Position numbers and translations under genes: made by a program
In this document: piece by piece, positions 1 through 12,700 of the stretch
How the letters are laid out: each line of letters opens with the position of its first letter
How positions within the stretch are numbered: the stretch's first letter is position 1
Notes under the pieces: generated by a model
The model's database searches: none
Seen by the model: the letters and a program-made list of their open reading frames with translations, nothing else
What the model was told of the DNA's origin: nothing
Assembly (NCBI GenBank): GCA_946894095.1
Contig: OX335647.2
Coordinates: 12,418,001 to 12,482,000 of the forward strand
Source of the DNA: Incurvaria masculella
Lineage: Eukaryota > Arthropoda > Insecta > Lepidoptera > Incurvariidae
DNA: 64,000 nucleotides
Reading direction: 5' to 3'

Positions 1-98
1 GTCTTATTCTTTGAAACAGAGAAGGTCCCAGAGCGCAACAGCACCGTTTTGTACCGTGCCCGCGAATGAGTTAGGCCCGCCGGGTTGGGCCACCTTAA
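1..98 (-). mobile_element. TTAA-type MITE, family A (end only, cut by window edge)
   Basis: The right end reads GGGTTGGGCCACCTTAA, the same terminus as the complete copies at 28813-29362 and 31485-32034. The rest lies outside the window. The TTAA at 95-98 is the likely target duplication, as in piggyBac-type insertions; that superfamily link is inference. Confidence 0.8.
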
Positions 99-171
99 GC
101 TCAGTTTTATGACGGTCGTAACTAGTTCAGGCAGCGACGGGAGATGGCGCTGGTTAGAAATATCATACCAG

Positions 172-479
172 AAAAAAACCGGCCAGGTGCGAGTCGGACT
201 ACACAAAGGGTTCCGTACCATCGTACAAGATTTACCCGAAAAAAAACACGTTTGTGTGTTGTATGGGGCCCCCTTTAATTTGTATTATTTTATAATTTTG
301 CCTAATTTTGTTGTTATAGCGGCAAAATAAATACATAATCTGTGAAAATTTCAGCTTACTACCTGTTACGGTTCATGAGATACATATGATAGACGGACGG
401 ACGGACGGACGGACGGACGGACGGACGGACAGCGGAGGCTTAGTAACCGTTTCAACCCTTTGGGTACGGAACCCTAAAA
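172..479 (+). repeat. (GGAC)n-bearing interspersed repeat, copy 1
   Basis: It starts with AAAAAAACCGGCC and ends with TACGGAACCCTAAAA. The interior carries a GGTTCCGTACCATCGTACAAG block, a TACGGTTCATGAGATAC block and a (GGAC)n microsatellite at about 392-430. At least five other copies lie in the window (3171, 26146, 30570, 49115, 60925). It resembles an abundant lepidopteran repeat; I do not assign a class. Confidence 0.85.
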
Positions 480-591
480 GGCAGTTTTCCGCGAGTTTTT
501 TGCGTTGCATGACATTAGCGGTCTATCCCGCTACTATCCTTTGTCTATGACTGTAGGTGCATATAATTGTATTTTCTCTATCCTCTGGCAG

Positions 592-749
592 TATCAACGT
601 GGGATGGGCGACGGTGGTGGCGGGCTTCGGCGACACGCGGCGCGCCGCCAAGCTGTGGCTGTACGAGTTGGCCCTGGCGCTGGCCGCGTACCCCGCGCTG
701 CGGCTGTTCGCGGCGGGCTGCACGCTCCGCCTCGTGCGCTCCTCCCGCG
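592..749 (+). CDS. SOAT: SOAT exon 1 of those in the window
   Basis: Acceptor TCCTCTGGCAG lies at 581-591 and donor GTATTG at 750. Fifty-two full codons begin INVGWATVVAGFGDT and include two hydrophobic stretches typical of MBOAT membrane spans. The exon ends with the first base of a codon (G), completed by CT of the next exon to give Ala. It is very GC-rich compared with the flanking introns. Confidence 0.85.
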
Positions 750-3700
750 GTATTGTATACATGCGCTTCTATTACGAATTACGCACCACTTATCAGTGCC
801 CGAAGTCTCAGTTGTCACCTAAATTGGCGTTTACGGCAAACCGATCGACTGGCGTTTTCAAATGTATGGAGACATTTATTACGAGTTATACATCACTTAT
901 CATATCATTTCAGTGTATCCCTAAAATGTTCTATTCAATGGTGTAAGCCAGCAAAGTCGGTGACCCTAGCGACTAAGTAATAAAAGTGATGTGTAACTCG
1001 TAATAGATGTTCTGAGTGGTCAGTCTGAGTTCTCACCTAAATTGGCGTTTACGGCAAACCGATCGACTGGCGTTTTCAGTAAAAACGTCAAACTCCATAC
1101 AAGTTTTTACTAGATATTCTGTGGCTTTGTCAAAGTCGAACTCGGACTTCCGATTTGTATGAAAACGCGGAGCCGACGTAAATTCAACGTCGACGTATTT
1201 ACGCAACGTTGAGTAAGCTATCAAATCAAACTCGGACTCGCAAATGTTAGTTCGCTTAACGCCCACTGCGCGCGGTCTTGAATTTCTCCATACATTTGAA
1301 AACGCCAGTCGATCGGTTTGCCGTAAACGCCAATTTAGGTGACAACTGAGACTTCGGGTACAGAGCCGGTAGTCTCAGTTCTCACCTAAATTGGCGTTTA
1401 CGTAACTTCGAAGTTCCGTAAAAAAGTCAAACTTCATACAAGTTTTTACTAGATATTCTGTGGTTTTACTTCTTCAAGCTGTCAAAGTCAACCTCGGACT
1501 TCCAATTTGTATGAAAACGCGGAGTCGACGTAAACGGCAACGTCGACGTATTTACGGCAACGTTGAGTAAGCTGTCAAATAAAACTCGGACTCGCAAATG
1601 GTAGTTCGCTTAACGCCCACTGCGCGCGCTCTTCAATTTCTCCATAGATTTGAAAACACCAGTCGATCGGTTTGCCATAAACGCCAATTTAGGTGACAAC
1701 TGGGAATTCGGGTACTGAGCCGGTAGTCTCAGTTCTCACCTAAATTGGCGTTTACGTAACTTCGAAATTCCGTAAAAATGTCAAACTCCATACAAGTTTT
1801 TACTAGATATTCTGTGGTTTTACTTCTTCAAGCTGTCAAAGTCAACCTCGGACTTCTAATTTGTATGAAAACGCGGAGTCGACGTAAACGGCAACGTCGA
1901 CGTATTTACGGCTAAGTTGAGTAAGCTGTCAAATCAAAATCGGACTCGCAAATGGTAGCAATGGTAGTCGCCATACATTTGAAAAGCCAGTCAATCGGTT
2001 TGCCTTAAACGCCAATTTAGGTGACAACTGAGACTTCGGGTACTGATTCCAGCGAGCATGGAAAACGGGAGTGGTGGTCAAAACTCATTCGTATGGCGAC
2101 AGCGTAGACACGAGCTAGTGGAGAAGTTTTAACTTTACCATAGTAAGTTCCGCTCACGAACTCGAGACGCGCAACATCGAATGTTTGTTGCACTATATAG
2201 CGATAAGTTCTACGTCTTGGAGCTGCCGCCATTGTATGTAAATTCTCTACCACGCTCGCTGCCTGAATCATTCTTGTCACCAGTATTGTCAATTGTATTA
2301 TTTTACGTGCCGGAACCCAAAAGCACAAAACTTTTTTTTTTCTGGAAATCTGTTCTGGTCCTCAACTCTTCTGTTACTGTTAAATTTCACCCATATCCAG
2401 CTTCAAGCTTACAACACGTAGATGAGGGATTTCCACTGGGATTTCGTTGAGAGACAGCTTTCGCATGGCTTGGTAGTGATATTTGGATGTAAGTATTTCG
2501 TAACATTTCGATTAGGTCTTCGTCTTCTAATGTCGGTAATTTGAGGACCAAGATTCTGGTTTCGAAGGAAATATTTTTTCTGTAAATGTTTATTGTATCT
2601 TTTCAAGAAGATAACATTTTACTGAGTAAGGTTGCCAAACATGGATTTCGTATAATCGCTCTGTAAGTATTCTCAGTATTCCCGACAATGGAAACACTAC
2701 GGCAAGAAATTTACAGTGGACCAATGATATATATAAGTAATTATCGCACTTCCGTTATCGCTCCAAACTTCCCCAATACGAAGTGAACAACTCAAGCGCG
2801 TCGTATAAACCCAATATAAATGTTCCGGAACCCTAAAGTCGCCAAAGTCACGTAAATGCGGCACTAAAGAAACTTCTAAAATAATCCCCGAGGAGAGGGC
2901 GCGGGCGGGCGGGGGCGGGGGGAAGGCTTTTGTTTTTGTTGGCGGGAGGGGGGGGGTGGCTGGAAGTGGAAAGCGGGCGGGGACGCTCCAGTCGCTCCGG
3001 ACCGATAAGGAGCTGCCTGACAGCCGGCGCCGGCGCGGGCGGAGCCCTACTTTATGCGACGAGGTCACGCCATCGGGAAGCATTCACGTGCGAATTTGCT
3101 GGGCGGATCCATCCATCGGATAAGATCTATCGGGCGGATCTGTTCTGTTCGTATTATATTAATTCACTTTAAAAACCGGCTAAGTACGAGGCGGACTGGC
3201 ACACGAAGGGTTCCGTACTATCGTACATGATTAAACACCAAAAAATAATGTTTTATGTATGGGAGCCCCCTTTAAATTTTATATTTTTTTATTTTACCTA
3301 TTTGTTCTTATAGCGGCAAAATAAATACACACTCTGTGAAATTTTGAGCTGCCTACATATTACGGTTCATAAGATACAGCCCTGTGACAGACGGACGGAC
3401 GGACAGCGGAGGCTTATAAATAGAATTCCGTTGGCACCGTTTAGGTACGGAACCCTAAAAAGTAGACTTTATAGAACAAAAACATACATTTCGCTTCGTA
3501 GCGCTCGCATGAAAACGAGTTTGCCGCGCATACAACAATGAACCCTAACGCAAACTCACTGATTCCGGAAGTCGCCATTATCGTTTGTTTGCTGAACGCT
3601 GGACTCCCTTCAGCCTTCAAACTCACCATACAAACGTGGAAAGAAGATCATGCCCATATTTCTTGTCAGAGATGCAAAATTTTGGTCAAAATAGCTTTAT

Positions 3701-6700
3701 TTGATCGAACTTGATGTCTGATGACCATTGACATTGTAAAATTGTGTTTGGTTTCTAAGTTATAAGGTCCGAAAGTTCGTTTTAAACGTATTAGTTATAT
3801 TATGAACGTGCTTCCTCTAGCCAGTTACATATTGCAGAAAAAAATGCAGTATTTAGGTACGTATTTAACGTAAATGCAAACAAATAGTAAAAAGTTACAT
3901 TTACCTAAACGCGAACTTTATTACATTACATCTTTGAATAGGTTATCCTACTCATTATATATTAGAACTTGTCAATATTTGTTTACTAATACGTGTTAAA
4001 TCTTAATGTACACACTTCCACATGAAATTATATATTTCTACGGAAATTACCGGACTATGGACGTATGGAGAGCAAACTAGGGATAAATCCGCCGATCAAA
4101 TTCCTAAGTGAATACCGTTAACCCCTTTGGCATTTTGCGTTGTGCAGAATTAATTTTCTTGTGTGTCTAGTTTTTTTTGGACGTATACTGTTGTCCGACT
4201 GGTTACAACAGTCGGATGCGAGACGTACGTACCATCACGCCGTAAGCCTGCCGACTAGGTGTTGCTGACCTCCTGATACGCATTAAAAAATCACATTCAT
4301 TTAAAAATACTTATCGTAAATGGCTACTTGATCAACAATGAGAAAGCGAATAATGATATAAGCATACCCACCTTCACACCGTACATAATCAGACTCTTTA
4401 CTGCGTTTTCAATATCCTCTTACACACCCTTAAATACATGTACACACACATTCATCACACCCTAACAGATACTCCGTCACCCTCGTACACCCCAATAACT
4501 CGATATTCTAATAAAAAAATGTATTACTAAACTATATACATGTAAAGAAAACCACTTAGCTTTTCTTAGGTTTATTATTATTCAAAAAACCTCTGAGATG
4601 TCAACTCTGACAGTCATGACACTCAGCTAAATATGAAAGTGGGTTTGTTATTGTCGTGAAGAATTAACTTACCTAAAGATACAAAAAGACCTGAAATAAA
4701 GGCTTTAAATGTTGTTTCTTTCGTTTTACAGGTAAGTCGATCTTTTGTTAACATATAATGCACTTAATTGGTTAAAAACCGAATGCACAAATTATAATTA
4801 AAACTTTCGTTTTACAGAGAAACGCAATTACGTCTTTGTTTCATTATTTCTATGCGGAGAGTATAACACTATTATAAAACAACATTTTCTGCAAATATTT
4901 CAAGAAACATGGAAAAGTTAAGGTTTGATTTTGCTGTGAAATCCACAGCAGACGGAAAATCGAACATCATATGTGTAACCTCAATAGCTACACCTCATGG
5001 ACAGATTTTTGGAATACCAAATGACTTTCAACCTGCAAATCTACACCAAGAAATTACAAATACACCCAATTATGCCAAAATAAAAAAAACATTAAATAAA
5101 AGACATCAAACGAGGAATATATGGATTAACTTGACAGATGAATTATCAAAAATATATTTGGATGAAGAACAAAACTTACAGTTTAATGATTTTTACCTAG
5201 AAGAAATTCTGGAAAAAACAACTAATGATGAATCTATACCTGGTGGCTCAAATCAGAGTTTGGAAAAACTATTAGAAAAGTTACTTGAAGATAAACAAAA
5301 AAAATCTGAAACTCAAAACTTGGGAAGAATTGCAAATGATTTCATGATTAAGAAATTCTCTGGCAGAAACTCGAATGCTCACCAGTGGATCAAAGATTTC
5401 AATAAAGAATGTGAACGTTTCCAAATCGATGAAGACAAGAAGAAAATTGAAATTTTAAAATTTTTTATGGAATATTCCAGTCAAGATTGGTACAACTGCA
5501 TGCTAATGAAATTTACAATGGAATCAGATTGGGACAAATGGGAGAAACTTTTTTGTGAGACGTTTGCAAATAAAGGATGGTCACCCATTAGATATGCCCT
5601 TGCCTTTAAATATCAAGCAGGTTCGTTACTTGAGTATGCTTTAAAAAAAGAGAAATTATTACTGGAAGTAAGAAAATCGATTGATACTGGGACACTTATA
5701 GACCTTATAGCATTTGGCTTACCGAATTTTGTGGCTGATAAAATTGACAGAGAAAAATTACAAGGAACGGAAGATCTATACAATGAAATAGGAAGATTGG
5801 AACATCTTGTTGGAAAGAATAAATATGATTAAAAAAATATTACACATTCGGACAATAAATACCAAAAAAATCCAGAAAAACAACCATGTCAAATCTGTTT
5901 CAACGAGAAAAAAAAGAAATGTTACCATGCTGAGGAAAATTGCTGGTTTAAAGTGAAAAACCAAGAAGCTGTTGTGAAAACGGTTAACAACTCAGAACTT
6001 GAAATTGAATTAAATGAGAAAAATCCAAAAAACTAGAAGTGCCACCATTAATAAAAGTAAAGTTACTATTAAACGATACCTTAAAGGTTTATGGAATTTA
6101 TGATTCAGGTTCCAATGTGTCATTAATTAATGCAAAATTATTGAGGATACAACCAAAACAAAATACGAATGATATACAAATAGTAAACTTGAAAACTATT
6201 AATGGTGAGAAGAAAACAAAAGGTCTGGTAACACTAAAAATAAAGATATACGATATTGAAAGAAATATGGATATTTTCGTAATAGAAAATGATAATTTTC
6301 ATTACGATTTTCTAATTGGTTTGGATTGCATAAAAAAATTTAATTTAATACAAAATGAAGAATTAAAGATCATGCAATGTAACAAACTAAAAGAAAAGAA
6401 GGTAACATCAAATGAAGTGGATCTGAAAAATAAAAACCACTCAAAAAATGATACTTCAAATTTAATAAATGTCGAGATTCCTGATGTACTAGGTGACAAA
6501 AATATAAAACAATTACACTATGAAGTGTTAAAACAAGAAAATGCACATATTAACAAATGTGAAATAAATTTCAATGAACATGTACACATGGATGAATTTG
6601 AAATGGTAGTGAACCATCTAGATTTAAATCAACAATCGGAAATTGATAAGTTGATAGAAAAATATCAATCAGTCTTCGCAAAGGATAAATATGACATCGG

Positions 6701-9700
6701 GACTGTACGCGATTATGAAGCTCATATTGACTTGATGGTGGATAAATACTGTTATAAGCGTCCATACAGATGCTCAGCTGAAGATAGAAGAGAAATAGAA
6801 AATCAAATATCAAAACTATTAAAAAATAATTTGATTGAGGAATCTTATAGTCCATTTGCTGCTCCAGTTACTCTGGCATATAAAAAGGAAGATGACAGAA
6901 AAACAAGACTATGTATAGATTTTAGAGAGTTGAACAAAATTGTTGTTCCTCAATCACAACCGTTTCCATTGATTGAAGATTTAATGGTAAAAACAGTTAA
7001 TTGCACATATTTTTCCACTTTTGACATAAATTCAGCATTTTGGTCAATTCCTTTAAAGATTCAAGATAGAGACAAAACTGCATTTGTAACACAAGAAGGC
7101 CATTTTCAATGGACGTGTCTCCCATTTGGATTAAAGACTGCTCCAGCTATTTTCCAAAGAATATTGAGCAACATCATAAGAAAATATGAACTATCTAGTT
7201 TTGCAGTAAATTTTATAGATGACATCTTAATTTTTTCAAAAACTTTTAAAGAACATCTACTCCATATATCAAGACTACTGGAGGCAATACAAACAGAAGG
7301 CTTTCGATTGAAATTTTCAAAATGTGCCTTTGCAAATAATTACGCTAAATATTTGGGCCATATAATAGAAAATAATTCAGTCAGACCTCTGAAAGATTAT
7401 TTGATTGCTGTCAAAAACTTTCCGATTCCAGAAACAAGAAAAAATATAAGACAATTCCTAGGAAAAGTGAATTTCCATCATAAATTGTTACCACACAGTG
7501 CAATTATCCTGGAACCATTACACAATTTACTACGGAAGGATGTGAAATTTAAATGGAATGCAGAATGTCAGGAATCGTTTCATAAAATAAAAGCATTGCT
7601 ATGTACGGAACCAATTCTGAATATCTTTGACCCTGAACTACCAATAAACATTTACACGGATGCTAGTATCAAAGGAGTGGGAGCGGTGTTAAAACAAGTA
7701 AATAAAAACGGGGACTCTAAGCCAGTTGCTTATTTCTCAAAAAAATTAAATGAAGCTCAAAAAAAGAAGAAGGCAATATATCTAGAATGTCTGGCAGTAA
7801 AAGAAGCTGTGAAATATTGGCAGCACTGGCTAATGGGAAAAGAATTTATGGTATACTCAGATCATAAACCATTGGAAAATATGAACATCAAGGCTAGAAC
7901 TGATGAGGAACTAGGGGATTTGTCATACTATTTATCCCAATATAATTTTAAAATTAAATATTTGCCAGGAAAACTTAACCAAGAAGCGGACTGTTTAAGT
8001 AGAAATCCAGTTCTACAAACTTATGATAATACTGATGATTTCTTAAAAGTAGTAAATTTAATAAAGCTGAAAGATATAAAAAAAGACCAACAAACAAATC
8101 TCAACCTACAAAAGGGCAAACTTGTATTGGAGAACGAAATTTATTACAAAAAGAATAAAAGAAGAAAATAAATCCTAATATCGGAAGAACTTAGCAAAAC
8201 TCTAATAAAAGATGTCCACAATACTTACTGCCACATTGGGAGAACCCAAATGACAAATAAAATAACACCATTCTACACTGCAAAGAATATCATCTCAAAC
8301 ATTAAACAAATTTGTGATGAATGTGAAATTTGTATAAAAAACAAATCAAGAAGGAAGTCAAAATTTGGCTTAATGTCACATTTAGGTCCGGCAACACGAC
8401 CTTTTGAAATTACTTCTATTGATACCATTGGAGGTTTTGGAGGATCACGATCAACAAAAAAATACTTACATCTTCTGGTTGATCATTTCACAAGATATGC
8501 TTATATTTCCACACCAAGAAATCAAAACGCCAGTGATTTTATTAAACTAATGAAAAATGTGACACAAAACTACAATATTGATATGGTATTAACAGACCAA
8601 TATCCTGGTATAAATTCAAAGGAATTTAAAGAATTTCTAAAGAAGGAAAATATAAGGATGATGTTCACTGCTGTAGATGCACCATTTTCAAACGGGCTTA
8701 ATGAAAGGCTAAATCAAACTTTAGTCAATAAGATAAGATGTAAAATAAATGAAAATAATACGAAAACGGCGTGGTCTACTATTGCACAGAAATGTGTAGA
8801 AAAATATAACGAAACAGAACACACAGTCACGAAGTTTGCTCCAAAATACCTTTTGGAAGGAGAAACTGTGAATATTCTACCGGATGAATTGAAATCAAGA
8901 TTCACAACAGAAGATCTGAAAAGAGATAGAAAACTTGCAGTTGAAAACACAATAAAATCTCATAATTATAATAAAAAATATTTCGACCGGCATAGGGAAG
9001 AATATGAATTTGAAGCTGGAGACGAAGTCTACGTTGAAAACGGAAATCGACTAAATAGGAAGAAAATGGATGAATTGAGGATTGGACCATACAAAATTCT
9101 AAAGAAGATTTCGAATTCAATTTATGAAGTTGATGCTGGACACAAGAAGGCGGAATCAAACCTTTACCACATTACAAAGCTATCTCCAGTGTTTGTTAGT
9201 GAATGAACAATTACCTACATTGTCATTTGGAATTGTTTCTCTTTAGGGGGGGAGATGTAAAGAAAACCACTTAGCTTTTCTTAGGTTTATACTGGCTGCA
9301 TTATTCAAAAAACCTCTGAGATGTCAACTCTGACAGTCATGACACTCAGCTAAATATGAAAGTGGGTTTGTTATTGTCGTGAAGAATTAACTTACCTAAA
9401 GATACAAAAAGACCTGAAATAAAGGCTTTAAATGTTGTTTCTTTCGTTTTACAGGTAAGTCCATCTTTTGTTAACATATAATGCACTTAATTGGTTAAAA
9501 ACCGAATGCACAAATTATAATTAAAACTTTCGTTTTACAGAGAAACGAAATTACGTCTTTGTTTTATTATTTCTATGCGGAGAGTATAACACTATTATAT
9601 ACATCTATACAACAAATAACGTCGAAATATAACCATTATTTCCTAAGTAACCTTTTAAATTACCAGTACTGAGCAAGGTGGTGGCTGCAAACCAGCGGCT

Positions 9701-12700
9701 CTCGCCTGCCCGCGAGGTGAGTCGAGAGCACTATCGCTGAGCCTCTTTCCTTTTCTCTCAACATAAAATAAACAAAAAATAATGTATTACATTCAAGTCT
9801 CTGCAACTTTAATTGTTAATTTTACACCTGTTTGCGCAATGTTTTGATGCTCTGTATCTGTTTGTTTTATTTTGTGTTTCTTGGGAGAATAAAATGAATT
9901 TGAATTTGAATTTGATAGGTGTACTGAACACCGGAACACGTGCAGACACAAGTCGCTGTTTCGCTTCAGTCATTGATTTTAACAATCGAGTCGGGATATC
10001 GATTTATATCAGTGATATAGGTGCTACTCATTTGTAATTACTCATTAATTTGGTTCGGGTTCAGTGGGCCTATTCTTGGAGTTGCGTTCTAAGGAATCTG
10101 GAATATTTCTTTCGAGAAATCTGTTTTTGTAGCGGTTGTCAAATCTATTTTCTTGGGGTTCCCGGTTTGGTTATAACTGGTTGTGATTTTCCTGCCAAAT
10201 GCAAAATGATCACATTGTTATGTTTAATATCCATTGCGAACATTTATAATCAAATTCAAAGGAAATTGCATAGCTTGTATGGTCCAGAAAATCGTCAATA
10301 ATTAAAATATACTAAATAATATGTAATAATACTATATAAATAAATAATACTATAAATAATGTAATAAACTACCATCGTTAAATTGTTTTGACTGAGGTGA
10401 ATCCGAATTGATACATTTCAGACACTGTAAACCATCCTGTAAACTCATAGAACACGGACAGTGTTCTCAATAAGAACATGTTTTGTAAACAATGGAGAAA
10501 AACCTCTTTTTCCTGCTAACCACCTCTGGGACTGGCAGTCTTGGACTTGTCAATAGGCCGCGGCCTAGGGCCGATAACAGCGGCTGGTCGTAACAGTTAA
10601 CTGTCCGAGAGAATAGGTCGAGTAGGTAACACGTGACATGGTATTCAAGGACAGTAATGTATTCATGGTATTATGAAATGCATATAAACGTCAGACTCAC
10701 TCGCTATCGAATTCATTTAGCAGGGGCTACCCCTTTGTTGTAGAACACCACAACAGCTTATTCCGTGTGGAAATAAAATACTGTTTCTTTAATTCAGGGC
10801 ATTCCCACAAATGAAAAAAAATAATTAATAAAAAAAATAACCGACTTCAAAGAAAAAGCACTAAAAAGTAAAAAATAATGTTCATTTTTGTAGTTACGAT
10901 TTCTGTTATTTTTTGAGTCGGCGTCAGCCGGGCACGCGCTGCGCCAATCAAGAGAACCTAACCTAACCTAACCTAACTTAACCTAACCTAACCTAACCTA
11001 ACCTAACCTTGGCTGACACCGACTCAAAAAATAACGGAAATCGTAACTACAAAAATGAATATTATTTTTTACTTTTTAGTGCTTTTTCTTTGAAGTCGGT
11101 TATTTTTTTTGTTAATTTTTTTTTATTTATTAATTTTTAGTGAATCTGAAGTACACTTACTAATTTGTACACGTCCTTTCCAATAAAAAAAGAATCACCG
11201 AAATCGGTTGGCGTTATATTGAGTTATTCGTCCATTTGTCGCGAACATCTTAATACAAATTTAAGACTTTTATGATTTTCTCATGGATATCATTGTCAGA
11301 ACTTAACCAAATTAAAATGGGACCACTTGGGAAGCACTAGCTATCATTTAAAAAAATAATCATCAAAATCGGTTCACCCAGGAAAAAGTTATGAGGTAAT
11401 AAACAAAACAAAAAAAAACATACAGACGAATTGATAACCTCCTCCTTTTTTTGAAGTCGGTTAAAAACATTTATTCCAAGCACGTCTTTTGTATGCGCAA
11501 GTATGAAATCAACTTCAATATGAGCGTTTATTCCTGAGACTTTATTCCCTAAAGGAAGTCGCCGTCGCACAAAGTTTGTTTAGTAATCATAAAAAAAGTT
11601 ACAAAAGTGTATGTCGGTTGTCGATCGTACGCTGACTGCGAAGCGGACCGTGAAAAGTTACAAATGTTAACTTTGTCGGGCACAAAAGGCACGTCAGAAG
11701 GTCAAAAGTTTCAGCGGCCGACAGTCCCTGCTCAGTGCTCACTGCTATACAGACTATGTACATAATGTACCTGTAATGTACTCGTACACTATGAACACAC
11801 TGGTGTGGTATTTCTCTAATCAGGTCTATTGTGATTAATATGTTTACAATAGTCGCTTTGAAAAGTTCAGCGCAGGGACCACTTGATGCACCACTTGGAT
11901 AAGAGAATTTCGTCATGAATACGAGCCGTTCCATTTACAACAGTAGGTCCCCTTCCCCTGCGAGGTGGTCCACCCGCATTGGATGAAAATATGATCAAAA
12001 CGGCAATGAAAAATGGTCCGTGTTTTCCATCCAGTTCGATGTAGCCGTGCTCATAAAGGGAAACTCCTGTCAAGGCACGTAATTCCTTCGGAAATGCGGT
12101 GTGGTGGGCTAATATGCAGGTAGCCCATGGTTCGAGTTCGGGAGTGAGTTGACCTGAAAATAGCTGCAAAATATATTTTCATTTCAATAACGGAACTGTT
12201 ATTTACACTTCCAACGTATTTATGGGACAAACCAGACTTTTACCAAACTAAAATAATGTTCAAGAAGTGTGGGAACATGAACTATTTAAAAAAGTGAGTT
12301 GATATTTAGAGACAGATTCGAACTGACTCTTACCTGAATGGGCCCCGTGCAGGTGTCGTAGGAGCCATCCAAGAGAGCCATTTATGTCCAGTTACATAAA
12401 AAAAAATGTTATTTCAATATCCCATTCAGTTTAACCATTACAAAAAACACATAATAATGGAATTTTTTTATGATTACCTAGCAGTTGATAATAGCAATGG
12501 CCCCATTTAGTTTAACAAGAACGAAGTTATCTTTGTTCTGTTGGGAAATCGAGGGAAAAGTTTGGACGAAGCACCTGCTTGAAATCTCGCCCGTTCTATC
12601 GCTGGGGGCAGACAACCGGAGTCTGATTTCTAACCTAAATTGGCGTTTCATTTTCTTTGCAGCATCTTCATAGGTCTCCCCATAGGTCACCTCTCCCGTA

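Larger units (their letters stand above)
4541..9599 (+). mobile_element. Ty3/gypsy-type LTR retrotransposon, complete but with two stop codons
   Basis: A 5.06-kb element bounded by two LTRs (336 and 344 bases) that differ by three substitutions and one 8-base indel that I can see, so the insertion is young. TACA (or ATACA) directly flanks both ends as target duplication. Between the LTRs lie gag, protease, reverse transcriptase, RNase H and integrase in Ty3/gypsy order; there is no env-like frame between integrase and the 3' LTR. In-frame TAA codons at 5830 and 8169 break gag and pol. I found no canonical TGG-starting tRNA primer site just after the 5' LTR. A Metaviridae clade cannot be fixed by eye. 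Confidence 0.95.

Noticed and set aside
392..430. A possible CRISPR-like or designed repeat from the (GGAC)n tract
   Set aside because: It is a simple microsatellite inside a dispersed insect repeat; there are no spacers.
523..980. Overlapping open frames of 75-137 codons on both strands around 500-980
   Set aside because: Only the frame continuing the SOAT exon has family support and splice sites; the others are GC-driven shadows.
2017..2328. A 103-codon - strand open frame
   Set aside because: It runs into the MITE end at 2017-2046 and shows no domain or splice context, so it is probably repeat sequence.
9813..10301. Two + strand open frames of 74 and 83 codons
   Set aside because: No domain, no coding composition, and the first overlaps a LINE tail.
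11599..12169. Two - strand frames of 100-111 codons
   Set aside because: They lie over a SINE fragment and its flank; similar peptides recur wherever the SINE occurs.
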